64,000 nucleotides of DNA from an uncultured Bacteroidales bacterium (GTDB taxonomy: Bacteria; Bacteroidota; Bacteroidia; Bacteroidales; Muribaculaceae): assembly GCA_902781045.1 (NCBI GenBank), contig CACZHT010000006.1:51746-115745 (forward strand), in the 5' to 3' direction. Below the pieces are notes generated by a model that was given only the letters and a program-made list of their open reading frames with translations, was not told the origin of the DNA and made no database searches. This document shows, one piece after another, positions 38,798-48,059 of the stretch. Each line of letters opens with the position of its first letter. Position 1 is the stretch's first letter. The position numbers and the translations under genes are program-made.

Positions 38798-40522
38798 TTA
38801 CTGCATTCGTGAGACGAGTTTTTGCTCTGCCGGCGTAATCTCAAATATAGCATAAACGGCTTCGTCCAATTGGTGTTGTCGCTCGGCAGAGAAGTCAGAT
38901 TCAAGAATTTTGGTGACGAGATTACTTAAACCGTCATCCTGGCGCTTGGTCAGTTTCGGGAAAGGCAACTCCTGCAAGTTCCCTTTCAGCACCTTGATAT
39001 CTGAGAACTTTATTGAATAATAGTAGCGATAGAGCGAGGAATTCAGCAATGCGGCCACACTCTTAATCGACATTCCATCAATATCCGGGATGAGAATGTT
39101 GGCACTGTTCAGACACAGACACTGCTTGTCGTCGTAGGCAACTATAGGGTACTTAGCTATAAACCGGTACATAAGCTTTTCGGGTGCTCTAAAGTACTCT
39201 TCTTTAGCGCATTGCTGAAATGACTCTGGTGCGAAAAGGATGTATGATGTCCCTTTTTGCAACTTAAATGGCGCCACCTGTTTTCCCGTATACACAGGCT
39301 CCAGTCCCGTTGCCATTTCTTTCTTCACCTTGTTCTTGTTGTCACCGGTCACAATGCCCAATGCCCATTGGCTGTGTCTCAAGTCATCATGCCGTTTGCC
39401 CTCCATTTTGGCAATAATGGAGTCATCTAGATGGGTCAACTGCTCAAGAACTATTGAGCCTGCCTTGAGGTCCGACTCAGATAATTTTATATATCTTGTT
39501 TCGTTTCCTGTTGTGACGGTATAGGTTTGAGTTCTGGTTGGAGATGCCGACAGCTTGATGCTGAAATAGTCGGTAAACACCCCATCGAATCTGTCAGAAT
39601 ATAGGTCAATCCGCTGAATGGCAGTGTTGTACAGTATATACTTCCTGACATCGACATGTGTCTTGATCTTCAACAAAGATGTCGGCAGAATGAAATAGAT
39701 GTTCCCATTGGCCTTGAGTCGCTTCAACGATTCAACAATCACCATGGAAGCTCGTTCTTTAGACTTCAGCTCAGAATAGTTGTCTATATACAAGCCCTCC
39801 TTGTCAGCCCCCCAAGGGGGATTTGTATAGATGTTGTCGAATTTGAATGGTATGCCTTGCCTTCCGGAATCGAACAAGTCTTTTTTCAAGAAATCCAAGC
39901 AAAACACGTTGGGGACAAAATCAAATTCTGAATATTTGGCAAGCAGATTGGTGCCAGCAATCATCACTGCTATAGGATTGATGTCAAATCCATAGAGACA
40001 TTCAGGAGTATCTGTGTGAACAGCCAGCAGAAACGCCCCACTCCCACAACATGGGTCAAGAAAAGTCTCTCCATCGGCAAGGTGCTTGTTGTCAAGCATA
40101 TAATCCACTACATTTCTGCTGGTATAATACTGCCCAGTCAGGTTCCTTTCGCCCTCGGCCATCAAAGACTGGTAGATGAATCCCAAGATATCATGATTAC
40201 CTTGCCATGTTCCTGCAGGCACATCTATGCCCATCAGCTCAAAGCCGCTGAACTGCGAGATGAACTTTTTCACATTCTGCTTGTCTTGGATATTGTGAGA
40301 ACTCAGGCAAGCAACACACAGCGAGTACATGATACTCTCAATAGATGCGTCTATCGTTGAGACCACTTGGAGAAGTTGATTAGCCGGAGCATAGTCAAGA
40401 TAGCTGGTTGCAACAACTCTTTTCTTTGACCGAGTTTTATTTGCACGCTTAGTCAACTTTTGCTGAGTGTCGCTGTTTAACTTTTTCCAGTTGTACTCAG
40501 TTGCTTTGCTAATCCGTTGCAT
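38798..40522 (-). CDS. N6-adenine DNA methyltransferase, Eco57I/TaqI-like, with specificity domain
   Basis: 574 residues. A helical N-terminal region (about 1-125) is followed by motif X-like LTGQYYTSRNVVDYML, the SAM motif DPCCGSGAFL (near 155-165) and the catalytic NPPWG (near 233). The C-terminal half has a TaqI_C-type target-recognition part (AALLNSSLYRYYYSIKF and ELPFPKLTKRQ). It methylates adenine in a specific DNA site. No endonuclease gene is adjacent, so it is an orphan methylase or a combined restriction-modification remnant without a visible nuclease motif. It is distinctly more AT-rich than its neighbours, indicating transfer. Confidence 0.85.
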   Translation of the reverse strand: MQRISKATEYNWKKLNSDTQQKLTKRANKTRSKKRVVATSYLDYAPANQLLQVVSTIDASIESIMYSLCVACLSSHNIQDKQNVKKFISQFSGFELMGIDVPAGTWQGNHDILGFIYQSLMAEGERNLTGQYYTSRNVVDYMLDNKHLADGETFLDPCCGSGAFLLAVHTDTPECLYGFDINPIAVMIAGTNLLAKYSEFDFVPNVFCLDFLKKDLFDSGRQGIPFKFDNIYTNPPWGADKEGLYIDNYSELKSKERASMVIVESLKRLKANGNIYFILPTSLLKIKTHVDVRKYILYNTAIQRIDLYSDRFDGVFTDYFSIKLSASPTRTQTYTVTTGNETRYIKLSESDLKAGSIVLEQLTHLDDSIIAKMEGKRHDDLRHSQWALGIVTGDNKNKVKKEMATGLEPVYTGKQVAPFKLQKGTSYILFAPESFQQCAKEEYFRAPEKLMYRFIAKYPIVAYDDKQCLCLNSANILIPDIDGMSIKSVAALLNSSLYRYYYSIKFSDIKVLKGNLQELPFPKLTKRQDDGLSNLVTKILESDFSAERQHQLDEAVYAIFEITPAEQKLVSRMQ

Positions 40523-40569
40523 ACAGCATTACTTGGAATGAGGAATCATGTTTCGGGCGAGACACGAGG

Positions 40570-41814
40570 CTACTTCTGTTTCCAGAGGTAGAGGCGGTCG
40601 CTGGGACGAATTTTCTGCCCGGTCTTGATGCTGAAGTGCTCGCCCTTGACGGTGCGTTCCACGGGCTTGAGGTCGACGCGAATTTCCTCAACTCGCAGTG
40701 GGAGGGCCCCTGTGGTGGGGCCAATGATGAAGATGTCGTCGCCCACGTGCAGCTCGCCGCTCTCCATGACAAACTCTGCCACGCCCAGATTGCTGAAGTA
40801 TCGCACGGCCTTGGCGCAATACTCCTTGACATGGGTCGAGCTGGAACCGTACTTGTGCGACCACTCGCCCAGGCGCTGCCCCAGGTAGTAGCCGTTCCAG
40901 AATCCGCGGTTGAACACCTGGGCCAGCCGAGCATCCCATTGGGCTATCTTCTCGTCGCAGTAGGTGCCGTCGATGATGGCGTTCAGCGCCTCGTTATAGC
41001 AGCTGACCACCGTGCGCACATACTCCGGCCCGCGGGCACGGCCCTCAATCTTGAGCACACGCACCCCGGCATCCAGCATTTTGTTCAGAAAGTGAATGGT
41101 CTTCAGGTCCTTGGGTGACATGATATACTGGTTGTCAATGGCCAGCTCGTCGCCGGTCTCACGGTCGGTGACGATGTAGCCCCTCCGACATATCTGTCGG
41201 CACGCGCCGCGGTTGGCGCTCGCCCCGGTCTCATGCAGGCTCAGGTAGCACTTGCCGCTGACGGCCATGCACAGGGCACCGTGGCAGAACATCTCGATGC
41301 GCACCGGCTGGTCATGCGGTCCGCAGATGTGGTCATCGGCGATGACCTCGCTGATGCGCCGCACCTGCTCCAGGTTCAGCTCGCGTGCCATCACCATCAC
41401 GTCGGCCCACTGGGCATAGTGCCGCACTGCCTCGCTGTTGCTTACGTTGACCTGAGTGCTGATGTGCACCTCCACGCCGATGCTGCGGGCATACAGGATG
41501 GTGGCCATGTCGCTGGCGATGATGGCGCTGACCTGGGCATCGCGTGCCGCATCCACAATCTGGTGCATATAGTCAATGTCTTCGTCATAGACGATGGTGT
41601 TGACCGTGAGGTAACTCTTCATGTGGCGCTCATGGCACCACCGGGCGATGGTGCGCAGGTCGTCGAGGGTGAAGTTGACGCTCGACTTCGAGCGCATGTT
41701 CAGCCCCTCGATGCCAAAGTAGATGGCATCGGCACCGCCCTGGTGAGCCGCCACCAGCGACTCCCACGACCCCACTGGGGCCATGATCTCTATATCACTT
41801 CGTTGCAGGTTCAT
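40570..41814 (-). CDS. peptidase U32 family protein (TrhP/YegQ-like)
   Basis: About 414 residues from ATG 41814 (MNLQRSDIEIMAPVGSW). The open frame extends to 41922, but the promoter at 41833-41864 excludes those starts; ATG 41823 is the only alternative. The U32 signature IEMFCHGALCMAVSGKC and the iron-sulphur-type cysteines (GACRQICRRGY) are present. Members such as TrhP take part in tRNA 5-hydroxyuridine formation or ubiquinone hydroxylation; in Bacteroidetes the tRNA role is likelier. The C-terminal EHFSIKTGQKIRPSDRLYL is the usual U32 beta-barrel. Peptidase activity is unlikely for this group. Confidence 0.88.
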   Translation of the reverse strand: MNLQRSDIEIMAPVGSWESLVAAHQGGADAIYFGIEGLNMRSKSSVNFTLDDLRTIARWCHERHMKSYLTVNTIVYDEDIDYMHQIVDAARDAQVSAIIASDMATILYARSIGVEVHISTQVNVSNSEAVRHYAQWADVMVMARELNLEQVRRISEVIADDHICGPHDQPVRIEMFCHGALCMAVSGKCYLSLHETGASANRGACRQICRRGYIVTDRETGDELAIDNQYIMSPKDLKTIHFLNKMLDAGVRVLKIEGRARGPEYVRTVVSCYNEALNAIIDGTYCDEKIAQWDARLAQVFNRGFWNGYYLGQRLGEWSHKYGSSSTHVKEYCAKAVRYFSNLGVAEFVMESGELHVGDDIFIIGPTTGALPLRVEEIRVDLKPVERTVKGEHFSIKTGQKIRPSDRLYLWKQK

Positions 41815-41832
41815 TTCTGACATTTTGGGCGG

Positions 41833-41864
41833 CAAAATTACACTTTTAAGAACGAATACACAAA
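41833..41864 (-). promoter_or_regulatory. promoter of the U32 gene
   Basis: On the minus strand TTTG (41864-41861) and TAATTTTG (41840-41833) are 20 bp apart, a near-perfect Bacteroidetes promoter. The start codon follows 18 bp after the -7 box. Confidence 0.7.
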
Positions 41865-41911
41865 CTTTCGGTACACTTTTATGAACGAACTTTGCCGCTA
41901 TTATGAACGAA
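41843..41911 (-). promoter_or_regulatory. three phased direct repeats (operator-like)
   Basis: On the minus strand TTCGTTC(A/T)TAA(A/T)AG occurs at 41898-41911, 41876-41889 and 41843-41856. Start-to-start distances are 22 and 33 bp, both multiples of 11, so all sites face one side of the helix. One lies inside the -33/-7 spacer. This is what a regulator binding site array looks like; the regulator is unknown. Confidence 0.6.
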
Positions 41912-41921
41912 ACCCTACTCA

Positions 41922-43829
41922 CTACTGGTGAGACATTCTGTTTAATGCCGTTGTAACATCATGCTCAGTGATACGCGACAAGGCCTCGGAGTCTGGTTCG
42001 GCAAGCGACGAGAGCCTCACGGCCTGTGCTTCAATAGTGCGCTCAAACAAGTTGCGCACATATCGCGCATTGCCGAAGTCCTTGCCTCGTATCGCCACAC
42101 ATTGTTCCAGATGCTGCTGCAGCACAGTCTCGGCCCGTGAGTCAATAGTATAGTCAAAAGCCCGCAACTGGTTGGAGAAAATCTGCATCAATTCATCGGC
42201 GCTGTAGTCCTCAAAATGAATGTAGCGGTTGAAACGTGAGCGCAGCCCAGGATTGGAATCGACAAACTGTTTCATTTCGTCCTCATATCCAGCGAGAATG
42301 ACCACTAAGCGGTCACGGTCATCCTCCATGCGCTTGAGCAATGTAGCGACAGCCTCCTTTCCATAGTCTTCCTTGCCACCAGCGACCAACGAATAGGCCT
42401 CATCGACAAAGAGCACCCCATCGAGCGCACTGTCAATGATTTTATTGGTCTTAATGGCAGTCTGACCCACATACTCTGCCACTAGCCCCGAGCGGTCGGT
42501 CTCCACCAAATGTCCTTTCGACAAAATGCCCAAATCCTTGTAGATGCCAGCGACGATGCGTGCCACCGTGGTCTTACCTGTACCTGGATTACCCGTGAAC
42601 ACACAGTGATAGGAGACTGTTGGAGTCTTCATACCCATCTCCTGCCGCCGCTTGTTCACCTCGATAAAGTGTTTAAGGGCTGCGACCTCGGTCTTGACCT
42701 GCCGCAGACCCACCAGCTGGTTCAGGTCGTGGATAGTACCTTCCGTCACTTGAGTCTCCGGCCTTTTCTCGACTGCAGCAGATGCTTTTAGATTCACATC
42801 GGTTTGAGGACGATGACGCATCTCGTCGAGAGTCGCGCTGATTGCGTCTGTGTCGCCTGAGACATTGGCAACAACTTCGGCCAGACGGGTGAGACAGGAA
42901 CGCATCTCGGGGATGTATTTGGTGTCGCGGGCCACCAGCGCCAACACCATGATTAACCCAAAGTCGTCGGCTTGTTCGCTGCTGATGTCCACATTCGAGT
43001 TGCGATACACCTGCCACATCTCATCATGCGTGTCGCGCATTGCGTTGGTGATGTCATCATCGTGAAGCAACTCGAGCTTAAACTCCTTATAGGTAGGTTC
43101 CTCCTCGCTGCCTTGGAGCAGCAGGGTCAGAGCCAGCAGCAACTGCCCCTCGGGGGTGTCGAAGTCCATGTCGGCATCCAAGCCAAATTGCTCGTAGGTG
43201 TAGATGATGTCTTTGGCCAAGAGCAGCTTGAGTGTAACCAAGAAATCCTTTTGTCCATACTGCCCCACTATGGTGTCGCGGTCGCTCGCCTGTCCCAAGA
43301 CGGTCTCCCGGAGCTTGCGGTCGCGGCTCAGCTTGGTCAACAAGCGCATCAGGCGCCTAAAGGCCACCTTGAGGTCATGAAACTCGTCATCGTTGACCCA
43401 CATCTGATAGCCAGAACGCCTCTGGCTGTCCGACCCCCTGTCGCCGTACCAGTAGTCGGGATCGGTGTCATCAAAGTCATCGTCACCGTCATCAAAGTCA
43501 TCGATGTCCCAGTCATAGTCGTCAGAGTCATCATCAGTCTCGGGCATAGGGTCTGGTGACGTGGCCAAACCACGTGAGGCTTGCCGGCCGGGCTGTGGAG
43601 AGGGACTGACAACAGCATCAGTGCCCGACTTGGACGGTGACTCCGATGGCTTTTTGCCCACCACATTAGCGATAAACAAAATCAAAGCGACCACTACCAG
43701 AACAACGAATACCGGCCAGATGGCAGGCCAATCACATCCCATAATGGCCATGCCTACTGGTATGCCGAATGCCATCAGGCACGAGCAGCCACCTGCTTGC
43801 TCAAGGTCGTTATTTGATTGTTTGCTCAT
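41922..43829 (-). CDS. membrane-anchored AAA+ ATPase of the CbxX/CfqX type
   Basis: 635 residues. N-terminal hydrophobic segments (about 18-55, ending VVLVVVALILFIANVVGKK) anchor it, then a strongly acidic linker (DDDSDDYDWDIDDFDDGD), a helical domain (~155-330, somewhat TerB-like), and a C-terminal AAA+ domain: Walker A GNPGTGKTTVAR, GLVAEYVGQTAIKT, Walker B VLFVDEAYSL, sensor region ILAGYEDEM, arginine region NPGLRSRFNRYI. CbxX domains occur in rubisco activases and in EccA of type VII secretion; neither context is present. The substrate is unknown. Confidence 0.85.
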   Translation of the reverse strand: MSKQSNNDLEQAGGCSCLMAFGIPVGMAIMGCDWPAIWPVFVVLVVVALILFIANVVGKKPSESPSKSGTDAVVSPSPQPGRQASRGLATSPDPMPETDDDSDDYDWDIDDFDDGDDDFDDTDPDYWYGDRGSDSQRRSGYQMWVNDDEFHDLKVAFRRLMRLLTKLSRDRKLRETVLGQASDRDTIVGQYGQKDFLVTLKLLLAKDIIYTYEQFGLDADMDFDTPEGQLLLALTLLLQGSEEEPTYKEFKLELLHDDDITNAMRDTHDEMWQVYRNSNVDISSEQADDFGLIMVLALVARDTKYIPEMRSCLTRLAEVVANVSGDTDAISATLDEMRHRPQTDVNLKASAAVEKRPETQVTEGTIHDLNQLVGLRQVKTEVAALKHFIEVNKRRQEMGMKTPTVSYHCVFTGNPGTGKTTVARIVAGIYKDLGILSKGHLVETDRSGLVAEYVGQTAIKTNKIIDSALDGVLFVDEAYSLVAGGKEDYGKEAVATLLKRMEDDRDRLVVILAGYEDEMKQFVDSNPGLRSRFNRYIHFEDYSADELMQIFSNQLRAFDYTIDSRAETVLQQHLEQCVAIRGKDFGNARYVRNLFERTIEAQAVRLSSLAEPDSEALSRITEHDVTTALNRMSHQ

Positions 43830-43921
43830 TGCTTATTGGCTCTTACTTTATGTAAGACGGGAGTTGCAGCCTCCTTGCCATTATGAATTATGAATTATAA
43901 ATTATGAATTGAATAATGCCG

Positions 43922-46129
43922 TCAGTCCATGAACTTCTGGAGGATGTCGCAGCGGCTGACGTAGGCGTTGCACTGGCCGCGGTTGGCACGATAGAAATCG
44001 GCCAGGGCCGACATGGCCTGATACTCGTGCGTGTTGGTGTTGTAGTGCGGCACCTGGTTGTAGTCGCTGTCGTAGCTGTAGGTGACGAAGGGCTCGCCCC
44101 ACGGAATGTAAGCGTTGGCATAGATGCAACGCTGCCGCAGGTCGAACGAGGTGGCTTCCTGTGCGGCCTGCTCCAGCAGTCGCACCGCCTCGCCCACGAA
44201 GTCCTTCTCGTTGGCGTACTCCAGCGGACTGTCGTAGATGCTGTTGGCATAGCGCGTGAGGTACCAGCAGTTGCCCTTGCAGCTGGCTTGGAAGTACATT
44301 GTGGCCAAGTCATACTTGGCACGGGCACCCTCCTCGCCGCTGGTGCGCTGCACCCGTGCGATGGCCTCAACCATGTCGCGCGCAAAGTCCAGCTTCTGGT
44401 TGGTCTTGACCTGGGTGGGGTCCTCATGGACAGTGAACAGTGTCTGGTTGTTGAACCAGCGCGGCTTCTTGTAGTCGCGCCAAGCCATGTAGGCACTGAT
44501 TTTGAGCGAGCTTAAGTAGCGAGTGTCCACCTTCTCGAGCCAGGGAATGGCCTCGTCAAAGCGTCCTTCGCGCAGCAGCTTGGTGCCAATCTTGTCGGCG
44601 AAGTAGTTGTCGCCGAACATGTTCGGCCCACTCTGCTCTCTCAGATATTGCTCCAGTTTACTGGCGGGCTTGCCCTTGATATAGCGCTGGAAATCTATCA
44701 TCTGGTCGGCTGTCAGGCTGTCGATTGCCCAGTAGATGTCACGGCTCATGGTGTAGGCATAAACCTCACGATCAGAATAGAAGTCACGCTCGTGGCAGTC
44801 GCACCAACTCATCAACGACAGGCCCAGATTGGTGTTACCCTGCTCAATGAATTGCGGGCCCAGATAGTCGTAGCAAAGATTGATGATCATCTCGCTGTAG
44901 TGGTTCTCGCCGTTGAGCCCATATTGCCATGCCTGGTTGTCATACTCGTTGCCCTCGGCGTAGGCGAGCCACTCCAGTTCGCCCTTCAGGTAGTCCAGAT
45001 ATTGCGCCGTGGGCTGAGCATCGGACACGGTGGCCATGATGCGGCACACGCGGGCGTTGTCAATCATGCGTTCGGTGCCCTTGAGTTTCATGGCCTGATC
45101 CAGCAGTTTGATGCCCTCCTTGTTGTTGCCCAACAGTGCCTGGAGGTGTCCGGCTGCACTCATCCACAGGGCAGGCACCTTGGTCTTCTTTTCTTTGACC
45201 ACTTGCTGTGCAAAGGGGATGAAGTCGCGCAAGCCAGCTGCAGCCTGTCGCATCTGCTGCACCTCGGCCTCAAAACCGTCGTAGGTGTCACCAGTGGCTA
45301 GCGAAGCCTCGCCGCTGCGCAGGCTCTCGAGGGTGCTCTGCGCATTGTTGACATAGTCCTGCACCAGAAAGATGAGCGTTGGCGAGTTAGGGTTAGCCTT
45401 GTACTCGTCTTTGATGCCCTGCAGGTTGCGTTTGTCCTGCATCATCCACTTGATGGACCGCATGTCACCCAAGTCGGCATAGATTTCGCACGCCTCACGC
45501 TGCTTGCCGGTCTTGAGCAGCGCGTGGGCATAGATGCCCCTTGCCATATCCCTGAACACACTGCCATCAGCTTTGCTCACACGTGTGTCCCACCACTTGA
45601 TGATGTTGGGGTAATCCTTCTTGATCATCAGCGTGCGCATCGCCAACAAGTCGTACTGCGGTTTCAATCGCGTGCCGCTGTAACTGCGTGCCCGGTTGTA
45701 GATGTAGTTCATCGTGGTGTTGCGGCTGTCCAGGTCTTCCTTGGTGGGATAGGACCAAGTGTCGCCCTTAACATCATCGCACACATGCAGGTAGGAGCAC
45801 AGCAGATTCAAGTACTGCATCATCTCCTGGTCGTTCTTTTCGCGCGCAGCCTTGATTAATTCGTTCTCACTTTTCTCAAAATCATCGATTTGCGGCGACA
45901 CCCACGACAGTGCCGAGATGTCGTAGGGCGAAATCGTGGCTTCAGTACAATAGTTCTGCCAGTAGTCGAGCATTCCCTTAGTGTAAGTCTCGCCTATCTG
46001 GTTACGGTTGTAGGCACTGAACATGTAGTAGTTGGGGCGCATCCACGGCCCGCATGCCAGCGCTGTGACCACAACAGTAGCCACCAGCGCACTAAAGATG
46101 ATAAATCGTCTCATAGAATTGGTTGTCAT
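43922..46129 (-). CDS. secreted or lipid-anchored TPR-like repeat protein
   Basis: 735 residues. The N terminus FIIFSALVATVVVTALACGP is a lipoprotein signal. The body is almost all helices with TPR-like units (GNNKEGIKLLDQAMKLKG, LREGRFDEAIPWLEKVDTRY), and conserved-looking WYLTRYANSIYDSPLEY near the end. It overlaps the preceding lipoprotein gene by 38 bp, so the two are made together. Large predicted TPR lipoproteins of this kind are common in Bacteroidales and lack a known role. ATG 46114 is an alternative start. Confidence 0.82.
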   Translation of the reverse strand: MTTNSMRRFIIFSALVATVVVTALACGPWMRPNYYMFSAYNRNQIGETYTKGMLDYWQNYCTEATISPYDISALSWVSPQIDDFEKSENELIKAAREKNDQEMMQYLNLLCSYLHVCDDVKGDTWSYPTKEDLDSRNTTMNYIYNRARSYSGTRLKPQYDLLAMRTLMIKKDYPNIIKWWDTRVSKADGSVFRDMARGIYAHALLKTGKQREACEIYADLGDMRSIKWMMQDKRNLQGIKDEYKANPNSPTLIFLVQDYVNNAQSTLESLRSGEASLATGDTYDGFEAEVQQMRQAAAGLRDFIPFAQQVVKEKKTKVPALWMSAAGHLQALLGNNKEGIKLLDQAMKLKGTERMIDNARVCRIMATVSDAQPTAQYLDYLKGELEWLAYAEGNEYDNQAWQYGLNGENHYSEMIINLCYDYLGPQFIEQGNTNLGLSLMSWCDCHERDFYSDREVYAYTMSRDIYWAIDSLTADQMIDFQRYIKGKPASKLEQYLREQSGPNMFGDNYFADKIGTKLLREGRFDEAIPWLEKVDTRYLSSLKISAYMAWRDYKKPRWFNNQTLFTVHEDPTQVKTNQKLDFARDMVEAIARVQRTSGEEGARAKYDLATMYFQASCKGNCWYLTRYANSIYDSPLEYANEKDFVGEAVRLLEQAAQEATSFDLRQRCIYANAYIPWGEPFVTYSYDSDYNQVPHYNTNTHEYQAMSALADFYRANRGQCNAYVSRCDILQKFMD

Positions 46130-47135
46130 ATTGGTTCAAGTATTTATTGTCTAGATGATAAATGATTACTTGTCGGTTGATGCTGCGGCGTTGTGCGCCC
46201 AGTGCTCGGGCCACCCGCTCAACCTCTTGAGTCGAAGGCTGCCACACCCGGACATGGTCGCCCGCACTCATCCATGCCGACTTGTCGCCGGCATCGCTCA
46301 GCACTGGGTTGTCACGGCTCTGCAGCACCAGATATTCATTGCCTGACAGAGGCTTGAACAGCGTGGTGTCTTGCAAGTTCTGGTCGTGCAAGATGGCCTT
46401 GAACTCGCCACCACCGAACAGCAACTGCCACCCGAATACAGGATAGGCTGCACACAAGGGCAGATTGTAGTCGGCGACATAACGTAGATAAGGCTCAACA
46501 TCGCGATAGTCGAGGATGGGGTTGTGGTCGCCACTACGTGCAGCATCGCCTGTGTTATAGGCCATCAGTGCCCCCTCGTCGACAGGCGGCGGCTCCAGGG
46601 CCAGCTGATGCAGACGGATGGTGGCCGACAGGCGCATACCGCGTCCGGCCAGCAACTGCCGCACCTGACGCAGGAAGGCGAAATAGGCCTCCTGCGAGTT
46701 GCGCGTCCAGTCGCAGTCAATCTGCACCTCGCGCGGAGCGGGCAGGTCGTTGGTCTCGTTCATCTGCACGATGCGGTCCACCAGCAATTCGGCCACGCTG
46801 TCCAGCCCATGCCGCAGACAGTTCTCGACGATGAACACAGTGGGCACAACCTCGATGCCCTGCGGCACTGTGTCCTGAAACTGCAGCGTGGCATTGGGCA
46901 TGGGCCGGCCATCGCGCAACACCACATCGAAGTAGCGGACATACATCCGCCCCACCCCATGCCGTGCCAGGAACGCACGCTCGGTCGAGTCGAGCGACAG
47001 CGTGGTGCGCCAGTAGTAGACACTGGGCACTGGCTGACGCACACCGCGGTCGCGGCTGCATGCCGCCAGAACCAGCAGCAGGGCGGTGGCCGCGAGCAGC
47101 CAGTGGTTGAGTGTCAGGAACTTGGACTGGGGCAT
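46092..47135 (-). CDS. lipoprotein with glycosidase-like (TIM-barrel-like) fold
   Basis: 347 residues with lipobox LLLVLAAC. Phrases such as GVGRMYVRYFDVVL, REVQIDCDWTRNSQEAYFAF, MRLSATIRLHQLA, GALMAYNTGD and LPLCAAYPVFGW follow the order of a TIM barrel related to DUF3142-type or GH18-like proteins. A catalytic acid is not obvious, so binding rather than cutting is possible. Its end overlaps the start of the TPR protein by 38 bp, an unusually long overlap that implies coupling. Confidence 0.75.
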   Translation of the reverse strand: MPQSKFLTLNHWLLAATALLLVLAACSRDRGVRQPVPSVYYWRTTLSLDSTERAFLARHGVGRMYVRYFDVVLRDGRPMPNATLQFQDTVPQGIEVVPTVFIVENCLRHGLDSVAELLVDRIVQMNETNDLPAPREVQIDCDWTRNSQEAYFAFLRQVRQLLAGRGMRLSATIRLHQLALEPPPVDEGALMAYNTGDAARSGDHNPILDYRDVEPYLRYVADYNLPLCAAYPVFGWQLLFGGGEFKAILHDQNLQDTTLFKPLSGNEYLVLQSRDNPVLSDAGDKSAWMSAGDHVRVWQPSTQEVERVARALGAQRRSINRQVIIYHLDNKYLNQYDNQFYETIYHL

Positions 47136-47162
47136 AAAAGTTGCAATTTGCGAGTTGCGAGT

Positions 47163-47210
47163 ATTCGAGTTTTTCGATTATTCGAGCATTCGAGCATTCG
47201 AGCATTCGAT
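47163..47210. repeat. ATTCGAGC short tandem repeat
   Basis: ATTCGAGC occurs in at least three perfect consecutive 8-bp copies (near 47180-47208) flanked by degenerate copies, in the gap between the DUF805 gene and the lipoprotein gene. Confidence 0.75.
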
Positions 47211-47224
47211 TAAACGACTAAAGT

Positions 47225-47860
47225 CTAATTGTACTTTGGCGATGGCCCATACTTGTTAGGCTTGGGTTCACTGTCCTGGACAAGCCAGACAATCATGATG
47301 ATGCTGTAGGCAATGGCCACCAGTGCCACCAGCCCCAGCACAGCCAGGATGCCCAGGAGCATGTTGTTTTCGCCACTGCCCATGACTATCACGACCCATG
47401 CCAGCGGAACATACAACAAGAAGGGGGCCACGGCCCACCAACCCGAACGACCCGTGTCATGCAAGCGACGGAAAGTCACACCCAGGTTGGGCAGGAACAA
47501 CGCCAAGCCGAGAATCGTCGAGGTGATGTTGCTGGGAGACTTCAACGGATTCATCGGCGCGTCAATGCTCCCATAGAAGCCCAATGTCAAGAAAGTGGCC
47601 AGAAAGCTCAAAACCACACTCACCATCAGATAGGCCAGCACCCAGTTCCAGAATTCGCTGCGACGGGCACGTCCAGTGAAGCAGCAATACTTCTGGATCA
47701 ACACGGTCTTGATGGCATCAACAAAACCCATCTGTGGCTTGACAAGCGGAATGCCGTAGTATGGAGCCTGCTGATAGCCAGGTTGTTGATACTGCGGCTG
47801 TTCAGCCGGTTGACCCTGCGGATTCATCACTGGTGGCTGAGGGATATTTCTTTCGTCCAT
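47225..47860 (-). CDS. DUF805 family membrane protein
   Basis: 211 residues. After a Pro/Gln-rich cytoplasmic tail (about 1-40) comes the DUF805 domain: YCCFTGRARRSEFWNWVL, LFLPNLGVTFRRLHDTGRSG (the RRLHDTGRSGWW motif is diagnostic), with four membrane helices. Inner-membrane protein of unknown role, widespread in bacteria. Own promoter at 47892-47922. Confidence 0.9.
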   Translation of the reverse strand: MDERNIPQPPVMNPQGQPAEQPQYQQPGYQQAPYYGIPLVKPQMGFVDAIKTVLIQKYCCFTGRARRSEFWNWVLAYLMVSVVLSFLATFLTLGFYGSIDAPMNPLKSPSNITSTILGLALFLPNLGVTFRRLHDTGRSGWWAVAPFLLYVPLAWVVIVMGSGENNMLLGILAVLGLVALVAIAYSIIMIVWLVQDSEPKPNKYGPSPKYN

Positions 47861-47891
47861 ATTGAGTTTGTTTTGCTGTTATTTCAAACAA

Positions 47892-47922
47892 CAAAGGTAG
47901 CAAAAATCGTGCAAGCATGCAA
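47892..47922 (-). promoter_or_regulatory. promoter of the DUF805 gene
   Basis: On the minus strand TACCTTTG (47899-47892) and a TTG 20 bp upstream (47922-47920) form a good match; the start codon is 31 bp downstream. Confidence 0.55.
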
Positions 47923-48013
47923 GCATATGAGCAGAAAAATTAATTTTGGTTTAAAATTATAGATTATCACTGAAAAAACATTAACAGATATAGTGATTTT
48001 TACCTTTTTTTAG

Positions 48014-48021
48014 TAGTTTTG
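48014..48021 (+). promoter_or_regulatory. -7 element of the LRR gene
   Basis: TAGTTTTG matches TAnnTTTG, 38 bp before ATG 48060. Confidence 0.45.
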
Positions 48022-48059
48022 CAAACTAAAATATTAAACAAACTAACCTCTATTACACT

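Noticed and set aside
38798..40522. Complete restriction-modification system
   Set aside because: Neither neighbour (gyrB or the U32 gene) is a nuclease, and no nuclease motif is visible in the methylase.
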